A stretch of 64,000 nt of DNA from Paraclostridium tenue (GCF_039521565.1 NZ_BAAACP010000001.1:62001-126000); one strand, 5' to 3'. Positions 43,670 to 52,833 are shown, counted from the first letter of the stretch. Program-made: numbers and translations. The notes: generated from the sequence alone by a model not told the origin.

Positions 43670-45505
43670 GTGGGAGAGACAGTTTTAGGAAATAGATATG
43701 AAATAATTAAAAAAATTGGCGATGGAGGAATGGCTTTTGTCTATGAAGCTAGAGATAGACTGTTAAATAGAACTGTAGCTATAAAGGTTTTAAGACCTGA
43801 GTTTGTAGATGATCAAGAATTTTTAACGAAGTTCAAAAGGGAAGCTGAAGCAGTTGCAAGTCTTTCACATCCTAATATAGTAAATGTATATGATGTTGGT
43901 GAAGATGGAAAAGTACATTATATAGTTATGGAACTTATAGAAGGACAAAACTTAAAAGATATAATAAAAAATGAAGGAACTTTAGATGAATATACAGCTT
44001 TAGATATAACTAAGCAAATAGCAAGAGCCTTAGGAGCTGCTCATAAAAAGGGGATTATACATAGGGATATAAAACCTCATAATATACTTATATCTAATGA
44101 AGGTAGAATTGTAAAAGTAGCTGATTTTGGTATAGCCAAAGCTGTTTCAAGTTCTACTATTACAAGCACTGGAAGTGTAATAGGTTCTGTTCATTATTTT
44201 TCACCAGAACAAGCTAAAGGCAAATTTGTAGGTAATACTACGGATTTATATTCCTTAGGTATAGTTTTATATGAAATGATAATAGGTAGAGTACCGTTTA
44301 GAGGAGACAGCCCTATATCTATAGCACTTCAGCATATAAATGATGAAATAGAATTTACTCAAGAAGAAAAAGTAGCTATACCTCAAAGTGTTAGAAATAT
44401 AATAAAAAAGTTAACTTCTAAATCTAGTGCAGATAGATATCAAGGAGCAGATGAACTTATAGAAGATATTGAGTATATAGAAAAAAATATCGATTTAGAT
44501 TTTATAAAAGAATATGATAACTATGCTACACAAAAGATAGATGAAAATGAATTAAATAAAGCGATAAAGATGGGAAATACTAATCCAAAAATTGATTATA
44601 ATGAAGAAGACTTAGAAGAAGAGGATGAAAAAACACCTCCGAAAAAGAATTCTAATAGGAAAAAGAATAAGAAAGAAGACAATCCGAAAAGTAAAAAAAG
44701 ATGGAAAATAGCAGCTGTAGTTTTATCTATAATACTTATAATCCAAGTACTAGTTGTGGGCAAAATAGCATCATCAATGTTTGGTAAAAATAAAACAGAA
44801 GAAGGAAAAGCACCAGACTTTATTAATATGGAATTAAGTGAAGCTCAAAAGGTTGCAGGTGACATGGGAATCAATATAAGTGTTAGAATAGAAGAATACA
44901 GTAGCAAAGTTAGTAAAAATCATATAATTGACCAAGCACCAAAGGCAGGTACACAAATAAATCCTGGAGATACTATAAGTGTAGTCGTAAGTAAAGGTGA
45001 AAAACAAACTTCAATACCAAACTTAGTAGGACTTACTATTGGAGAAGCTCAAAGTATAATAAGTGAAAATAAATTGACTTTAGGAACTGTAAATTATGAA
45101 TACAATGATTCGCATGAAAAAGATGTGGTATTACATCAATCTCCTAGTTCAGGAAGCATACAAGCAGGAGATAAAATAAATTTAGTAGTTAGTAGAGGGC
45201 CTAAAGTTGTAGAACAAGAAAAACCAGTAGTACCTGAAACACCAAAAGAACCTAATACAGATAATAGTGATAAAAATCAATCACAAACAAATCCTTCAAA
45301 TAGCAACAATGGAGATAATTCGAGTCATCAAAATAATAATAATGATGGATCTCATCAAAATCCAGGAACTTCAGGTAGTACTGAAGGAGGACAAATAGGA
45401 GCTCCAAGTGGTGATGGAGGACAATCAGAAAACCCAAACAATGGAGATACAAGTCAATCAGGACAAGGTACTGGAGAAAAACCAGAGACACAAGCACATC
45501 AATAA
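43670..45505 (+). CDS. prkC: Ser/Thr protein kinase PrkC with two PASTA repeats and a low-complexity tail
   Basis: A 611-residue membrane kinase from GTG 43670. The kinase domain (about 9-270) has GDGGMAFVYEARD, VAIKVLRPE, HRDIKPHNIL and DFGIAK. A Lys-rich juxtamembrane stretch (about 310-343) precedes one membrane helix (about 345-366). Outside are two PASTA repeats (about 379-443 and 445-512) that bind muropeptides or lipid II in homologues. The last 90 residues are almost only Asn, Ser, Gly, Gln, Pro and acidic residues, ending TQAHQ. A similar Ser/Gly/Asn-rich tail is known in C. difficile PrkC. A terminator follows. Confidence 0.95.
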   Translation: MGETVLGNRYEIIKKIGDGGMAFVYEARDRLLNRTVAIKVLRPEFVDDQEFLTKFKREAEAVASLSHPNIVNVYDVGEDGKVHYIVMELIEGQNLKDIIKNEGTLDEYTALDITKQIARALGAAHKKGIIHRDIKPHNILISNEGRIVKVADFGIAKAVSSSTITSTGSVIGSVHYFSPEQAKGKFVGNTTDLYSLGIVLYEMIIGRVPFRGDSPISIALQHINDEIEFTQEEKVAIPQSVRNIIKKLTSKSSADRYQGADELIEDIEYIEKNIDLDFIKEYDNYATQKIDENELNKAIKMGNTNPKIDYNEEDLEEEDEKTPPKKNSNRKKNKKEDNPKSKKRWKIAAVVLSIILIIQVLVVGKIASSMFGKNKTEEGKAPDFINMELSEAQKVAGDMGINISVRIEEYSSKVSKNHIIDQAPKAGTQINPGDTISVVVSKGEKQTSIPNLVGLTIGEAQSIISENKLTLGTVNYEYNDSHEKDVVLHQSPSSGSIQAGDKINLVVSRGPKVVEQEKPVVPETPKEPNTDNSDKNQSQTNPSNSNNGDNSSHQNNNNDGSHQNPGTSGSTEGGQIGAPSGDGGQSENPNNGDTSQSGQGTGEKPETQAHQ

Positions 45506-45548
45506 TACTTATTATTTAAATATATAATTATTTATAAATTAAAATATT

Positions 45549-45582
45549 AAAGTCCAATGATTAATAATTATTGGACTTTTTT
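45549..45582 (+). terminator. Intrinsic terminator after prkC
   Basis: Stem AAAGTCCAAT / ATTGGACTTT, AT-rich loop, then six T. Confidence 0.9.
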
Positions 45583-45651
45583 GTAATATTTATGTAAAGT
45601 TATATAAATAATAGTATTTAGTAATTTTATTAATCTATAAGGAGGATTTAA

Positions 45652-46536
45652 ATGATAGAAGGAATTATTACAAAAGGTATTGGTGGGTTTTATTACATAG
45701 ATACAAACCAAGGAATATATGAATGTAGAGCTAGAGGTATATTTAGAAAAAATAAGATAACTCCTTTAGTTGGAGATAACGTAAAAATAAGTATAGTTGA
45801 TGAAGAAAATAAAAAAGGCGTATTAGAAGAAATAAAAGAAAGAGAAACAGAATTAGTAAGACCACCGATATCTAATGTAGATAAAGCTATAATTGTATTT
45901 GCAATAAAAAATCCTAATCCTAATTTATCTTTATTAGATAGATTTATTGTTTTAGCAGAAAGAGAATGTTTAGATATAGTTATAGTTTTAACTAAGGCTG
46001 ATTTGGCTACAGATGAAGAACTAGAAAATTTAAAAAGAATATATGAAATGAGCGGATATAAAGTAATACCAGTTAGCAATAATGAAAACTTAAACATAGA
46101 TAAAGTAAAAGAAGAATTAAAAGGGAATATAGTTGTTTTTGCAGGACCATCTGGAGTAGGGAAATCTACATTATTAAATCATATAGATAGTAAATTTCAA
46201 CTGCAAACTGGTGAAGTTAGTGATAAAATAAAAAGAGGAAAGCATACAACAAGACATGCAGAACTTTTAAAGTTAGAATGTGGGGGTATGGTAGCTGATA
46301 CACCTGGATTTAGTTCATTGACTTTAGATGATATAGAAGAAACTGAACTTAAAGATTACTTTATAGAATTTGATGAGTTTTCAGATGAGTGTAAGTTCGG
46401 TGGAAGATGTATGCATGAAAATGAACCATCATGTGGTATAAAAGAAGCAGTAAAGGATAATAAGATATCAAAAGAAAGATATGAAAGTTACCTACAATTA
46501 TTAAATGAAAAGAGACAAGGGAAGAGGAGGTACTAA
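45652..46536 (+). CDS. rsgA: Ribosome small-subunit GTPase RsgA (CpgA)
   Basis: A 294-residue circularly permuted GTPase that checks 30S maturation. Order: OB fold (about 1-65), then G4 LTKADL before G1 GPSGVGKSTLLN (about residue 164-175), G3 DTPGFSS, and the C-terminal zinc region CKFGGRCMHENEPSC. AAGGAGGA precedes the ATG. It begins rsgA-rpe-thiN, the same order as B. subtilis cpgA-rpe-thiN downstream of prkC. Confidence 0.97.
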   Translation: MIEGIITKGIGGFYYIDTNQGIYECRARGIFRKNKITPLVGDNVKISIVDEENKKGVLEEIKERETELVRPPISNVDKAIIVFAIKNPNPNLSLLDRFIVLAERECLDIVIVLTKADLATDEELENLKRIYEMSGYKVIPVSNNENLNIDKVKEELKGNIVVFAGPSGVGKSTLLNHIDSKFQLQTGEVSDKIKRGKHTTRHAELLKLECGGMVADTPGFSSLTLDDIEETELKDYFIEFDEFSDECKFGGRCMHENEPSCGIKEAVKDNKISKERYESYLQLLNEKRQGKRRY

Positions 46537-46538
46537 GT

Positions 46539-47195
46539 ATGATAAAAATAGCACCATCAATTTTATCAGCAGATTTCGCAAGACTATTAGAAGATGTTAA
46601 GAAAGTAGAGAATGCAGGATGTGAATATTTACACATTGATGTTATGGATGGCCATTTTGTTCCTAATATAACATTAGGTCCAAATGTTGTTAAATCGTTA
46701 AGAAAAGATGTAAATATGGTATTTGATGCACATTTAATGATAGAAAATCCAGATAATTACATAAATGATTTTGTAGATGCGGGTTGTGATATAATAGTTG
46801 TCCATGAAGAAGCATGTACTCATTTACATAGAACTATACAAAATATAAAATCACATAATGTAAAAGCTGGGGTGGCATTAAATCCAGCAACTCCAATAGA
46901 AAATATAAAATATGTACTAAAGGATTTAGATATGGTTCTTATAATGACTGTAAATCCAGGTTTTGGAGGGCAGTCATTTATAGATGGTATGGTAGATAAA
47001 ATAAAAGAATTAAAATCTTTAATAGATGAACAAGGTCTAAATGTAGATATACAAGTTGATGGAGGTATAAAACCTTCAAATGTAGATAAAGTAGTAAAAG
47101 CAGGAGCTAATGTAATCGTAGCAGGATCAGCGATATTTAACAGCGATGATATAGATGCTACAGTTAAAGAATTTAGACTAAATGCATCTAAATAA
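46539..47195 (+). CDS. rpe: Ribulose-phosphate 3-epimerase
   Basis: A 218-residue TIM-barrel enzyme interconverting ribulose-5-P and xylulose-5-P. Motifs: APSILSADFARL, HIDVMDGHFVPNI, VVHEEA, NPGFGGQSFI and VDGGIKPSNV with the catalytic Asp. GAGGAGG lies at the end of rsgA, two bases before which translation coupling is likely. Confidence 0.97.
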   Translation: MIKIAPSILSADFARLLEDVKKVENAGCEYLHIDVMDGHFVPNITLGPNVVKSLRKDVNMVFDAHLMIENPDNYINDFVDAGCDIIVVHEEACTHLHRTIQNIKSHNVKAGVALNPATPIENIKYVLKDLDMVLIMTVNPGFGGQSFIDGMVDKIKELKSLIDEQGLNVDIQVDGGIKPSNVDKVVKAGANVIVAGSAIFNSDDIDATVKEFRLNASK

Positions 47196-47204
47196 GGGGT
47201 AATT

Positions 47205-47855
47205 ATGAAAGCTTGTATTTTATTAAATGGAGAAGTTAATAATATTGATTACATAAAAGATGTTATTGAAAATAATGATTACAGATACATAATATGTGCA
47301 GATGGAGGAGCGAAACATTTATATAAATTAAATATAGTACCTAATTATATAATAGGAGATTTAGACTCATTAGAAGAGTCGATAATTAATTATTATAAAA
47401 ATAAATATGTTAATTTTAAAAAGTTTCCTCAAAGAAAAGATGAGACCGATGCTCAGCTATGTATACACTTAGCAAAAGATTTAAAAATATCAGAAATTCA
47501 CCTTATAGGGGCTTTAGGAGGTCGTATTGATCATACTATTGCAAATATAAATCTTATGTATTATATAAAAGAGTTAGGGATAAATCCTATAATTAAGAGT
47601 AAATATGAAGATTTATATATGATTGAAAATGAAGGTATTAATGTAAAAGGTAAAAAGGGTGATATTATATCTATAATTCCGGCAAAAGGTGATGTAAGTG
47701 GAGTTACACTTGAAAATTTAGAGTATCCTCTTGAGAATGCGATTATAAAATATGGTAATCCAATAGGTATATCTAATGTAATGAAAAGTAATCAATGTAG
47801 TATAAAAGTTAAAAATGGATGTTTAATAATAGTTAAGAATAAAATACCAAAGTAG
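47205..47855 (+). CDS. thiN: Thiamine pyrophosphokinase
   Basis: A 216-residue enzyme converting thiamine to thiamine diphosphate. Motifs: ICADGGAKHLYKL, PNYIIGDLDSL, KDETDAQLCIHLA and GALGGRIDHTIANI. AAGGGG precedes the ATG. It closes the rsgA-rpe-thiN unit; its stop codon lies in the terminator hairpin. Confidence 0.95.
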   Translation: MKACILLNGEVNNIDYIKDVIENNDYRYIICADGGAKHLYKLNIVPNYIIGDLDSLEESIINYYKNKYVNFKKFPQRKDETDAQLCIHLAKDLKISEIHLIGALGGRIDHTIANINLMYYIKELGINPIIKSKYEDLYMIENEGINVKGKKGDIISIIPAKGDVSGVTLENLEYPLENAIIKYGNPIGISNVMKSNQCSIKVKNGCLIIVKNKIPK

Positions 47856-47877
47856 CATATGCTATTTTGGTATTTTT
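47842..47877 (+). terminator. Intrinsic terminator overlapping the thiN stop codon
   Basis: Stem AAATACCAAAGTAGCA / TGCTATTTTGGTATTT (one G-T wobble) with a tiny loop, then T-rich. TAG 47853-47855 lies in the 5' arm. Confidence 0.8.
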
Positions 47878-47986
47878 ATTTTTATAAAAATAATCATAAT
47901 AGCTTGGTCTATTTTTGTTAAATTGTATTAAAGGGATATAAATATGAATATTATATTTTATGAAGGTATTTATAGGAGGGAATAAT

Positions 47987-48133
47987 TTGAAAAATCAATA
48001 TAGAAATTTACTTGGAGTTTTATGTTTAGCTACAGGTATAACTGTTATTTTGGGATTGATACTTCCTAATTGGTTATGGATGATGCTATTATCTATAGTA
48101 CTTATAGGGTGTGGGGTAATGTTATTTATGTAA
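47987..48133 (+). CDS. Small membrane protein, 48 residues, unrecognised
   Basis: TTG 47987 has TAGGAGGG eight bases upstream. The product is 48 residues with two hydrophobic helices, NLLGVLCLATGITVILGLIL and WMMLLSIVLIGCGVMLF, joined by a short PNWLW turn. I do not recognise the family. It lies 131 bases after thiN, behind a terminator, and 33 bases before spoVM with no terminator between, so the two may share a transcript. TTGTTA (47915-47920) and TATAAA (47937-47942) could be a promoter with 16-base spacing. Strong ribosome site and clean membrane topology favour a real gene. Confidence 0.65.
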   Translation: MKNQYRNLLGVLCLATGITVILGLILPNWLWMMLLSIVLIGCGVMLFM

Positions 48134-48166
48134 AATATATATTAGAAATTTAAGGGGGATAAATTT

Positions 48167-48238
48167 ATGAAAATAATAACTATTAAATGTCCTAAATTTT
48201 TATCTAAGATAATAATGTTTTTTATTAGAAAAAAATAA
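48167..48238 (+). CDS. spoVM: Stage V sporulation protein M
   Basis: A 23-codon gene with AAGGGGGA eight bases before the ATG. The peptide begins MKIITIKCPKFL; B. subtilis SpoVM begins MKFYTIKLPKFL, so Thr5, Ile6, Lys7, Pro9, Lys10, Phe11 and Leu12 agree, including the functionally important Pro9. The rest is an amphipathic helix ending IRKK. SpoVM sits on the convex forespore membrane and recruits SpoIVA (gene at 10485). Location between thiN and rpmB matches B. subtilis. At 23 residues it is slightly shorter than the 26-residue prototype. Confidence 0.92.
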   Translation: MKIITIKCPKFLSKIIMFFIRKK

Positions 48239-48264
48239 AAGCCTACAGGTTGTAGGCTTTTTTA
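48237..48264. terminator. Bidirectional terminator between spoVM and rpmB
   Basis: Stem AAAAGCCTACA / TGTAGGCTTTT with loop GGT and A/T runs on both sides; it begins at the spoVM stop codon and serves rpmB from the other strand. Confidence 0.92.
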
Positions 48265-48270
48265 TTAAAA

Positions 48271-48459
48271 CTAAGCTCTTTCAACTTTTCCAGAACGTAA
48301 ACATCTAGTACAAACTTTTATTCTCTTTGGAGTACCATCTATTATCGCTCTAACGTTTCTTAAGTTAGCAGACCAAGTTCTTCTGCTATGTTTATTTGAG
48401 TGGCTCACTTGGTTTCCTGAAACTTTACCTTTACCACATACGTTACATACCTTTGCCAT
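48271..48459 (-). CDS. rpmB: 50S ribosomal protein L28
   Basis: A 62-residue protein beginning AKVCNVCGKGKVSGNQVSHS, with the two CxxC pairs (CNVC and CTRC) of the zinc-binding form. Normal length. Minus-strand ribosome site AAGGAGG lies upstream of ATG. It is a single gene opposed to both neighbours, as in B. subtilis where rpmB is divergent from yloU. Confidence 0.97.
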   Translation of the reverse strand: MAKVCNVCGKGKVSGNQVSHSNKHSRRTWSANLRNVRAIIDGTPKRIKVCTRCLRSGKVERA

Positions 48460-48508
48460 TTTTCGTACACCTCCTTAAATGATAACTATAACACTGAAAA
48501 CACAGTTT

Positions 48509-48537
48509 ATGTTAACATAAATCTCTAAAAAATGCAA
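48509..48537 (-). promoter_or_regulatory. Sigma-A promoter of rpmB
   Basis: On the minus strand TTGCAT and TAACAT are 17 bases apart, with a TG extended -10 element (TGTTAACAT). It is about 50 bases upstream of the rpmB start. Confidence 0.55.
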
Positions 48538-48576
48538 TAGAAATATATATTTGTCTTACATATATTGAAGAAATTC

Positions 48577-48605
48577 TTGTTATCATATAAAATTATATAT
48601 ATAAT
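48577..48605 (+). promoter_or_regulatory. Sigma-A promoter of asp23-fakA
   Basis: TTGTTA (48577-48582), 17-base spacer, TATAAT (48600-48605), 60 bases before the asp23 start. Confidence 0.6.
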
Positions 48606-48667
48606 TCTATATAAAGTAAATATTAAAGTTAAAAATAAAACTAAAAATAATTTTAGGGGGTCAAACC

Positions 48668-49018
48668 ATGAGCGCTAAAATAAACAATGAATTTGGAACT
48701 ATAGAAATAGACAAGCAAGTAATAGCACAAATAGCATATAAATCTGCTATGGAAAGTTATGGACTAGTTGGTTTAGCACATAAAAGTAAAGGTATTGTTG
48801 AATTACTAAAAGGTGAAAATGCAACTAAAGGTGTTAGTGTACAAGAATTAGAAGATGGAACAATAGCTATAGAGCTTTACGTTATAATGCAATATGGAAC
48901 AAATATATCAACTGTTGCAAATAACATAATAGATAAAGTAAAATATACACTTGAGAAAATGACAGCAATAAAAGTAAGTAGAATAGATGTTAATGTTCAA
49001 GGAATAAGAGTTAAGTAA
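48668..49018 (+). CDS. Asp23/Gls24 family envelope stress protein (YloU)
   Basis: A 116-residue protein with the Asp23 pattern: GTIEIDKQVIAQIAYKSAMESYG at the start (core QVIAQIA), VSVQELEDGTIAIELYVIM, and a C-terminal VNVQGIRVK. Asp23 proteins are membrane-associated and linked to envelope homeostasis. TTAGGGGG precedes the ATG. It lies 15 bases before fakA, the YloU-YloV arrangement of B. subtilis. Confidence 0.93.
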   Translation: MSAKINNEFGTIEIDKQVIAQIAYKSAMESYGLVGLAHKSKGIVELLKGENATKGVSVQELEDGTIAIELYVIMQYGTNISTVANNIIDKVKYTLEKMTAIKVSRIDVNVQGIRVK

Positions 49019-49033
49019 TTTAGGAGGAAAAAT

Positions 49034-50656
49034 ATGATTCAATATATTGATGGGAAAAATCTAAGAGATATGATGATCTCTGGAGCTAATAATCTCCAAA
49101 ATAATAAAGATTTAGTAGATAAGCTAAATGTATTCCCAGTTCCAGATGGAGATACAGGTACGAATATGTCCCTTACTATATCTTATGCTATGAAGGAGTT
49201 ATCAAAAGTTAATGATGATGATATAACTAATATAGGTAAGTCTTTAGCTAAGGGATCTTTAATGGGAGCAAGAGGTAACTCTGGAGTTATATTATCCCAA
49301 ATTATAAGAGGATTTACAAAGTCTATAGAAGGAAAAGATAAATTAAGTTCTATGGATTTAGCTAATGCATTAAAAAGCGGATCAGATACAGCATACAAAG
49401 CTGTTATAAAGCCAATAGAAGGAACTATATTAACTGTAGTTAGAGAAAGTGGAGAATATGCTGTAAAAGCTGCAAAGAAAGAACAAGATATATTAAAGTT
49501 TCTAGAGTTAGTTATAAAAGAAGCTAATGCATCTTTAGATAGAACTCCAGATTTACTTAAAAATTTAAAAGATGCTGGAGTTGTAGATTCTGGAGGTAAG
49601 GGATTAGTACTTATATATGAAGGAATGTATGAAGCCCTAAAAGGAAATATAATAAAAGCGGACGGAAATAGTAAAATTAACACATCTTCATCAGAATCAG
49701 CTCAAAGTGAAATAAATACTGAAGATATAAAATTTGCTTACTGTACAGAGTTTATATTAGAAAGTGATAAAATAACTTATGACAAGATAAGAGATATAAT
49801 GCTAGGTTATGGAGATAGCTTAGCTGTAGTAGGAGATGAAGGAGTAATAAAAGTTCATGTACATACAAATGAACCTGGTTCAGTGCTTCAAGAAGCTTTA
49901 AAATATGGACAATTAATAACTATAAAAATAGAAAATATGAAAGTACAACATGAAAATATATTAATTGAAAATCAAACAGCTGTATCACAAGAACCAATGA
50001 AGGAATATGGATTTATAGCAACATCAATGGGAAGTGGATTAGCTGATATATTTAAGGATTTTGGAGTTGACTATATTATAGAAGGTGGTCAAACAATGAA
50101 TCCTAGTACTGAAGACTTTATGAAAGCAATAGATTCAATAAATGCAGAAAATATTATCATATTACCAAACAATAGCAATATAATAATGGCAGCAAATCAA
50201 GCTAAAGCTTTAAGTGATAAAAATATAATAGTTATACCAAGTAAAACTGTTCCTCAAGGATTTACATCTCTTGTAAGCTTTAATGCAGATGCATCAGTTG
50301 AAGAAAATGAAGCTACTATGTTAGAAGCTTTATCAATAGTTAAATCAGGACAAGTAACTTATGCAGTTAGAGATACAATTATGAATGATATAGAAGTAAA
50401 AGAAGGAAACTTCATAGGTATAGGTGAAGGTAAATTATTATCAGCTGGAGAAAGTAAGGACGATATAACTTTAGGACTAATAGAAAAGCTTGTTGATGAA
50501 GATAGTGCTATAATAACTTTATTTTATGGTGAAGATGTAAGTGAACATGAAGCTAATAATTTTAAAAACATGCTAGAAGAAAAGTATGAAGATATAGATG
50601 TAGAACTTTACTACGGAGGACAACCAATTTATTATTATTTAATATCTGTTGAATAA
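49034..50656 (+). CDS. fakA: DAK2/DhaL-domain fatty acid kinase-type protein (YloV/FakA-like)
   Basis: A 540-residue protein. The N-terminal DhaL domain (about 1-200) has FPVPDGDTGTNMSLT with the Mg-nucleotide aspartates and GSLMGARGNSGVILSQI; the middle and C-terminal parts include FIATSMGSGLADIFKD and ILPNNSNIIMAA, as in YloV/FakA. FakA phosphorylates fatty acids held by a FakB (DegV) partner, none of which is in this window. Assignment to fatty acid kinase is by family; TAGGAGGA precedes the ATG. Confidence 0.88.
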   Translation: MIQYIDGKNLRDMMISGANNLQNNKDLVDKLNVFPVPDGDTGTNMSLTISYAMKELSKVNDDDITNIGKSLAKGSLMGARGNSGVILSQIIRGFTKSIEGKDKLSSMDLANALKSGSDTAYKAVIKPIEGTILTVVRESGEYAVKAAKKEQDILKFLELVIKEANASLDRTPDLLKNLKDAGVVDSGGKGLVLIYEGMYEALKGNIIKADGNSKINTSSSESAQSEINTEDIKFAYCTEFILESDKITYDKIRDIMLGYGDSLAVVGDEGVIKVHVHTNEPGSVLQEALKYGQLITIKIENMKVQHENILIENQTAVSQEPMKEYGFIATSMGSGLADIFKDFGVDYIIEGGQTMNPSTEDFMKAIDSINAENIIILPNNSNIIMAANQAKALSDKNIIVIPSKTVPQGFTSLVSFNADASVEENEATMLEALSIVKSGQVTYAVRDTIMNDIEVKEGNFIGIGEGKLLSAGESKDDITLGLIEKLVDEDSAIITLFYGEDVSEHEANNFKNMLEEKYEDIDVELYYGGQPIYYYLISVE

Positions 50657-50663
50657 TATTTTT

Positions 50664-50715
50664 AAAATCCTGTATAATCTTACTATTAGGTAAGTTAAAT
50701 TATACGGGATTTTTT
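50664..50715 (+). terminator. Terminator between fakA and recG
   Basis: Arms 50664-50678 and 50699-50713 pair over 15 bases with one G-T wobble; the loop holds a second small hairpin CTTAC / GTAAG. Six T follow. Confidence 0.85.
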
Positions 50716-50732
50716 ATTTTAAGGTGATAAAT

Positions 50733-52793
50733 ATGAGTGATTTAAATAAAGAGATTAAATATGTAAAAGGTATAGGACCAAAGAGGGCTAATAAACTAAA
50801 CAAATTAGGAATATTTACTGTATCCGATTTAATATATTATTTTCCTAGACAATACGAAGATAGAAATAATTTAAAGAAAATATTTGAACTAGAAGATGAA
50901 GAAAAAGTAACTATAAGAGTGATTGTAAATAGTATAGAAACTTCTAATATTAGAAAAGGGTTAGTTATAACTAAAATAGGAGTAAGAGATGAAACTGGAT
51001 TTGCAAGATTAGTATTTTTTAATCAAGAATATATAAGTAGTACTCTAAAAAAAGGAGATACTATATTAGTTTTTGGTAAGGTTAAAAAAAATTCTCATGG
51101 AATAGAATTAAACTCATGTGAAATAGAACAAATGACTAATAATCCTAAAAGTACATGTGGTATAATGCCCATATATTCATTAACTTATGGATTAACCAAT
51201 AAAGAACTCATAAATATAATAAAGACAGTATTTAACAATGAACAAATTAAAATAAAAGAATATTTACCAAAACGAATTATAGAAAAATACAAATTATGTG
51301 GTATTGACTATGCGGTTAAAAATTTACATGCACCTTCAAGTAAAGAAAGTTTAAAAATAGCACTTTATAGAATGGTGTTTGAAGAATTTTTAATGCTTCA
51401 ATTAGGTTTATTTTTATTTAAAAATGGAGTAACTGAAAAATCAGGAATATTTTTTGAAAAAAATCAAAATTTAAAACAAGTATTAAATTCTCTACCATTT
51501 AATTTAACTAATGCTCAAAATAGAGCATTAAATGAGATATTAAACGATATGAACTCTAATAAAGTTATGAATAGGCTAGTTCAAGGGGATGTAGGTAGTG
51601 GTAAAACAGTAGTTGCACTTTTATCATTAGCAAATTGCGTTTTAAATGGATATCAAGGAGCTTTAATGGCTCCAACTGAAATATTAGCCGAACAACATTA
51701 CTTATCTCTAAATGAAACGCTATCACAGTTTGGTATAAAAATAGGTTTATTAGTTGGAAGCCTAACAAAAAAACAAAAGGAAGTTACATTAGCAAAAGTT
51801 AAGAATAATGATATAGATATATTAATAGGAACGCATGCATTAATAGAAGATAAGGTACAGTTTAATAACCTAGGTATTGTAATAACAGATGAACAACATA
51901 GATTTGGGGTTAGACAAAGAAATAAGTTATCAGAAAAAGGATATAATCCAGATATATTAGTAATGACAGCAACTCCTATACCTAGGACATTAGCATTGAT
52001 TTTATATGGAGATTTAGATATATCAATAATTGATGAATTACCACCAGGAAGACAACCAATAGAGACTTTAGCTGTATATAAAGATAAAAGAGATAGAGCT
52101 TATAATAGTTTAGTTCGCTCTGAAGTTGAAAAAGGTAGACAAGTATATATCGTATGTCCTTTAGTTGAAGAAAGTGAATCTATAGAAGCAAAAGCTGCTG
52201 TAGACTTAGTAGAAGAATTAAAAAGTGAATATTTTGCCGACTTGAGATTAGGGCTTTTGCATGGTAAAATGAAACCTAGTGAAAAAGACGGTATAATGAA
52301 AAAGTTTAAAAATAGAGAATTGGATATATTAGTTTCAACTACTGTTATAGAAGTTGGAGTTAATGTTCCAAATGCAACACTTATGATAATTGAAAATGCA
52401 GAAAGATTTGGATTAGCTCAACTTCATCAGTTAAGAGGAAGGGTTGGAAGAGGAAGTCATAAATCTTATTGTATATTGATTTACTCATCAAAATCAGAAG
52501 TTTGTTCTCAGAGAATGGGAATAATGGAAGAAACTACAGATGGGTTTAAAATTTCTGAAAAGGATCTTGAGATAAGAGGACCGGGTGAGTTTTTTGGAAC
52601 AAGACAACATGGTCTACCAGAACTTAAAGTAGCAAATATATTTAAACATATGAAAATATTAAAAATAGCTCAGCAAGAAGCTAGATATATAGTAGGGGAA
52701 GACCCAAAATTAGTAAATTATGAGAATAAAGATTTAAAAAAAGAAGTGTTAAAAAAGTTTGAAAATAGATTGAAAGAAATATCATTAAATTAA
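50733..52793 (+). CDS. recG: ATP-dependent DNA helicase RecG
   Basis: A 686-residue superfamily 2 helicase that remodels forks and Holliday junctions. The N-terminal wedge (OB) domain spans about 1-240 (KGIGPKRANKLNKLGI); Walker A is QGDVGSGKTVVA (about 290), DExH is ITDEQHRFG, and motif VI is LHQLRGRVGRG. ATG 50733 is preferred to GTG 50724, which lies within the AAGGTGAT ribosome site. rsmD follows 40 bases later. Confidence 0.97.
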   Translation: MSDLNKEIKYVKGIGPKRANKLNKLGIFTVSDLIYYFPRQYEDRNNLKKIFELEDEEKVTIRVIVNSIETSNIRKGLVITKIGVRDETGFARLVFFNQEYISSTLKKGDTILVFGKVKKNSHGIELNSCEIEQMTNNPKSTCGIMPIYSLTYGLTNKELINIIKTVFNNEQIKIKEYLPKRIIEKYKLCGIDYAVKNLHAPSSKESLKIALYRMVFEEFLMLQLGLFLFKNGVTEKSGIFFEKNQNLKQVLNSLPFNLTNAQNRALNEILNDMNSNKVMNRLVQGDVGSGKTVVALLSLANCVLNGYQGALMAPTEILAEQHYLSLNETLSQFGIKIGLLVGSLTKKQKEVTLAKVKNNDIDILIGTHALIEDKVQFNNLGIVITDEQHRFGVRQRNKLSEKGYNPDILVMTATPIPRTLALILYGDLDISIIDELPPGRQPIETLAVYKDKRDRAYNSLVRSEVEKGRQVYIVCPLVEESESIEAKAAVDLVEELKSEYFADLRLGLLHGKMKPSEKDGIMKKFKNRELDILVSTTVIEVGVNVPNATLMIIENAERFGLAQLHQLRGRVGRGSHKSYCILIYSSKSEVCSQRMGIMEETTDGFKISEKDLEIRGPGEFFGTRQHGLPELKVANIFKHMKILKIAQQEARYIVGEDPKLVNYENKDLKKEVLKKFENRLKEISLN

Positions 52794-52833
52794 ATGTAAT
52801 TTATGGTAAAATAAAGTGGAAGGAGCAGTTATA

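Noticed and set aside
49183..49683. 166-codon open frame antisense to fakA
   Set aside because: Mirror frame of a well conserved gene, no ribosome site, low-complexity translation.
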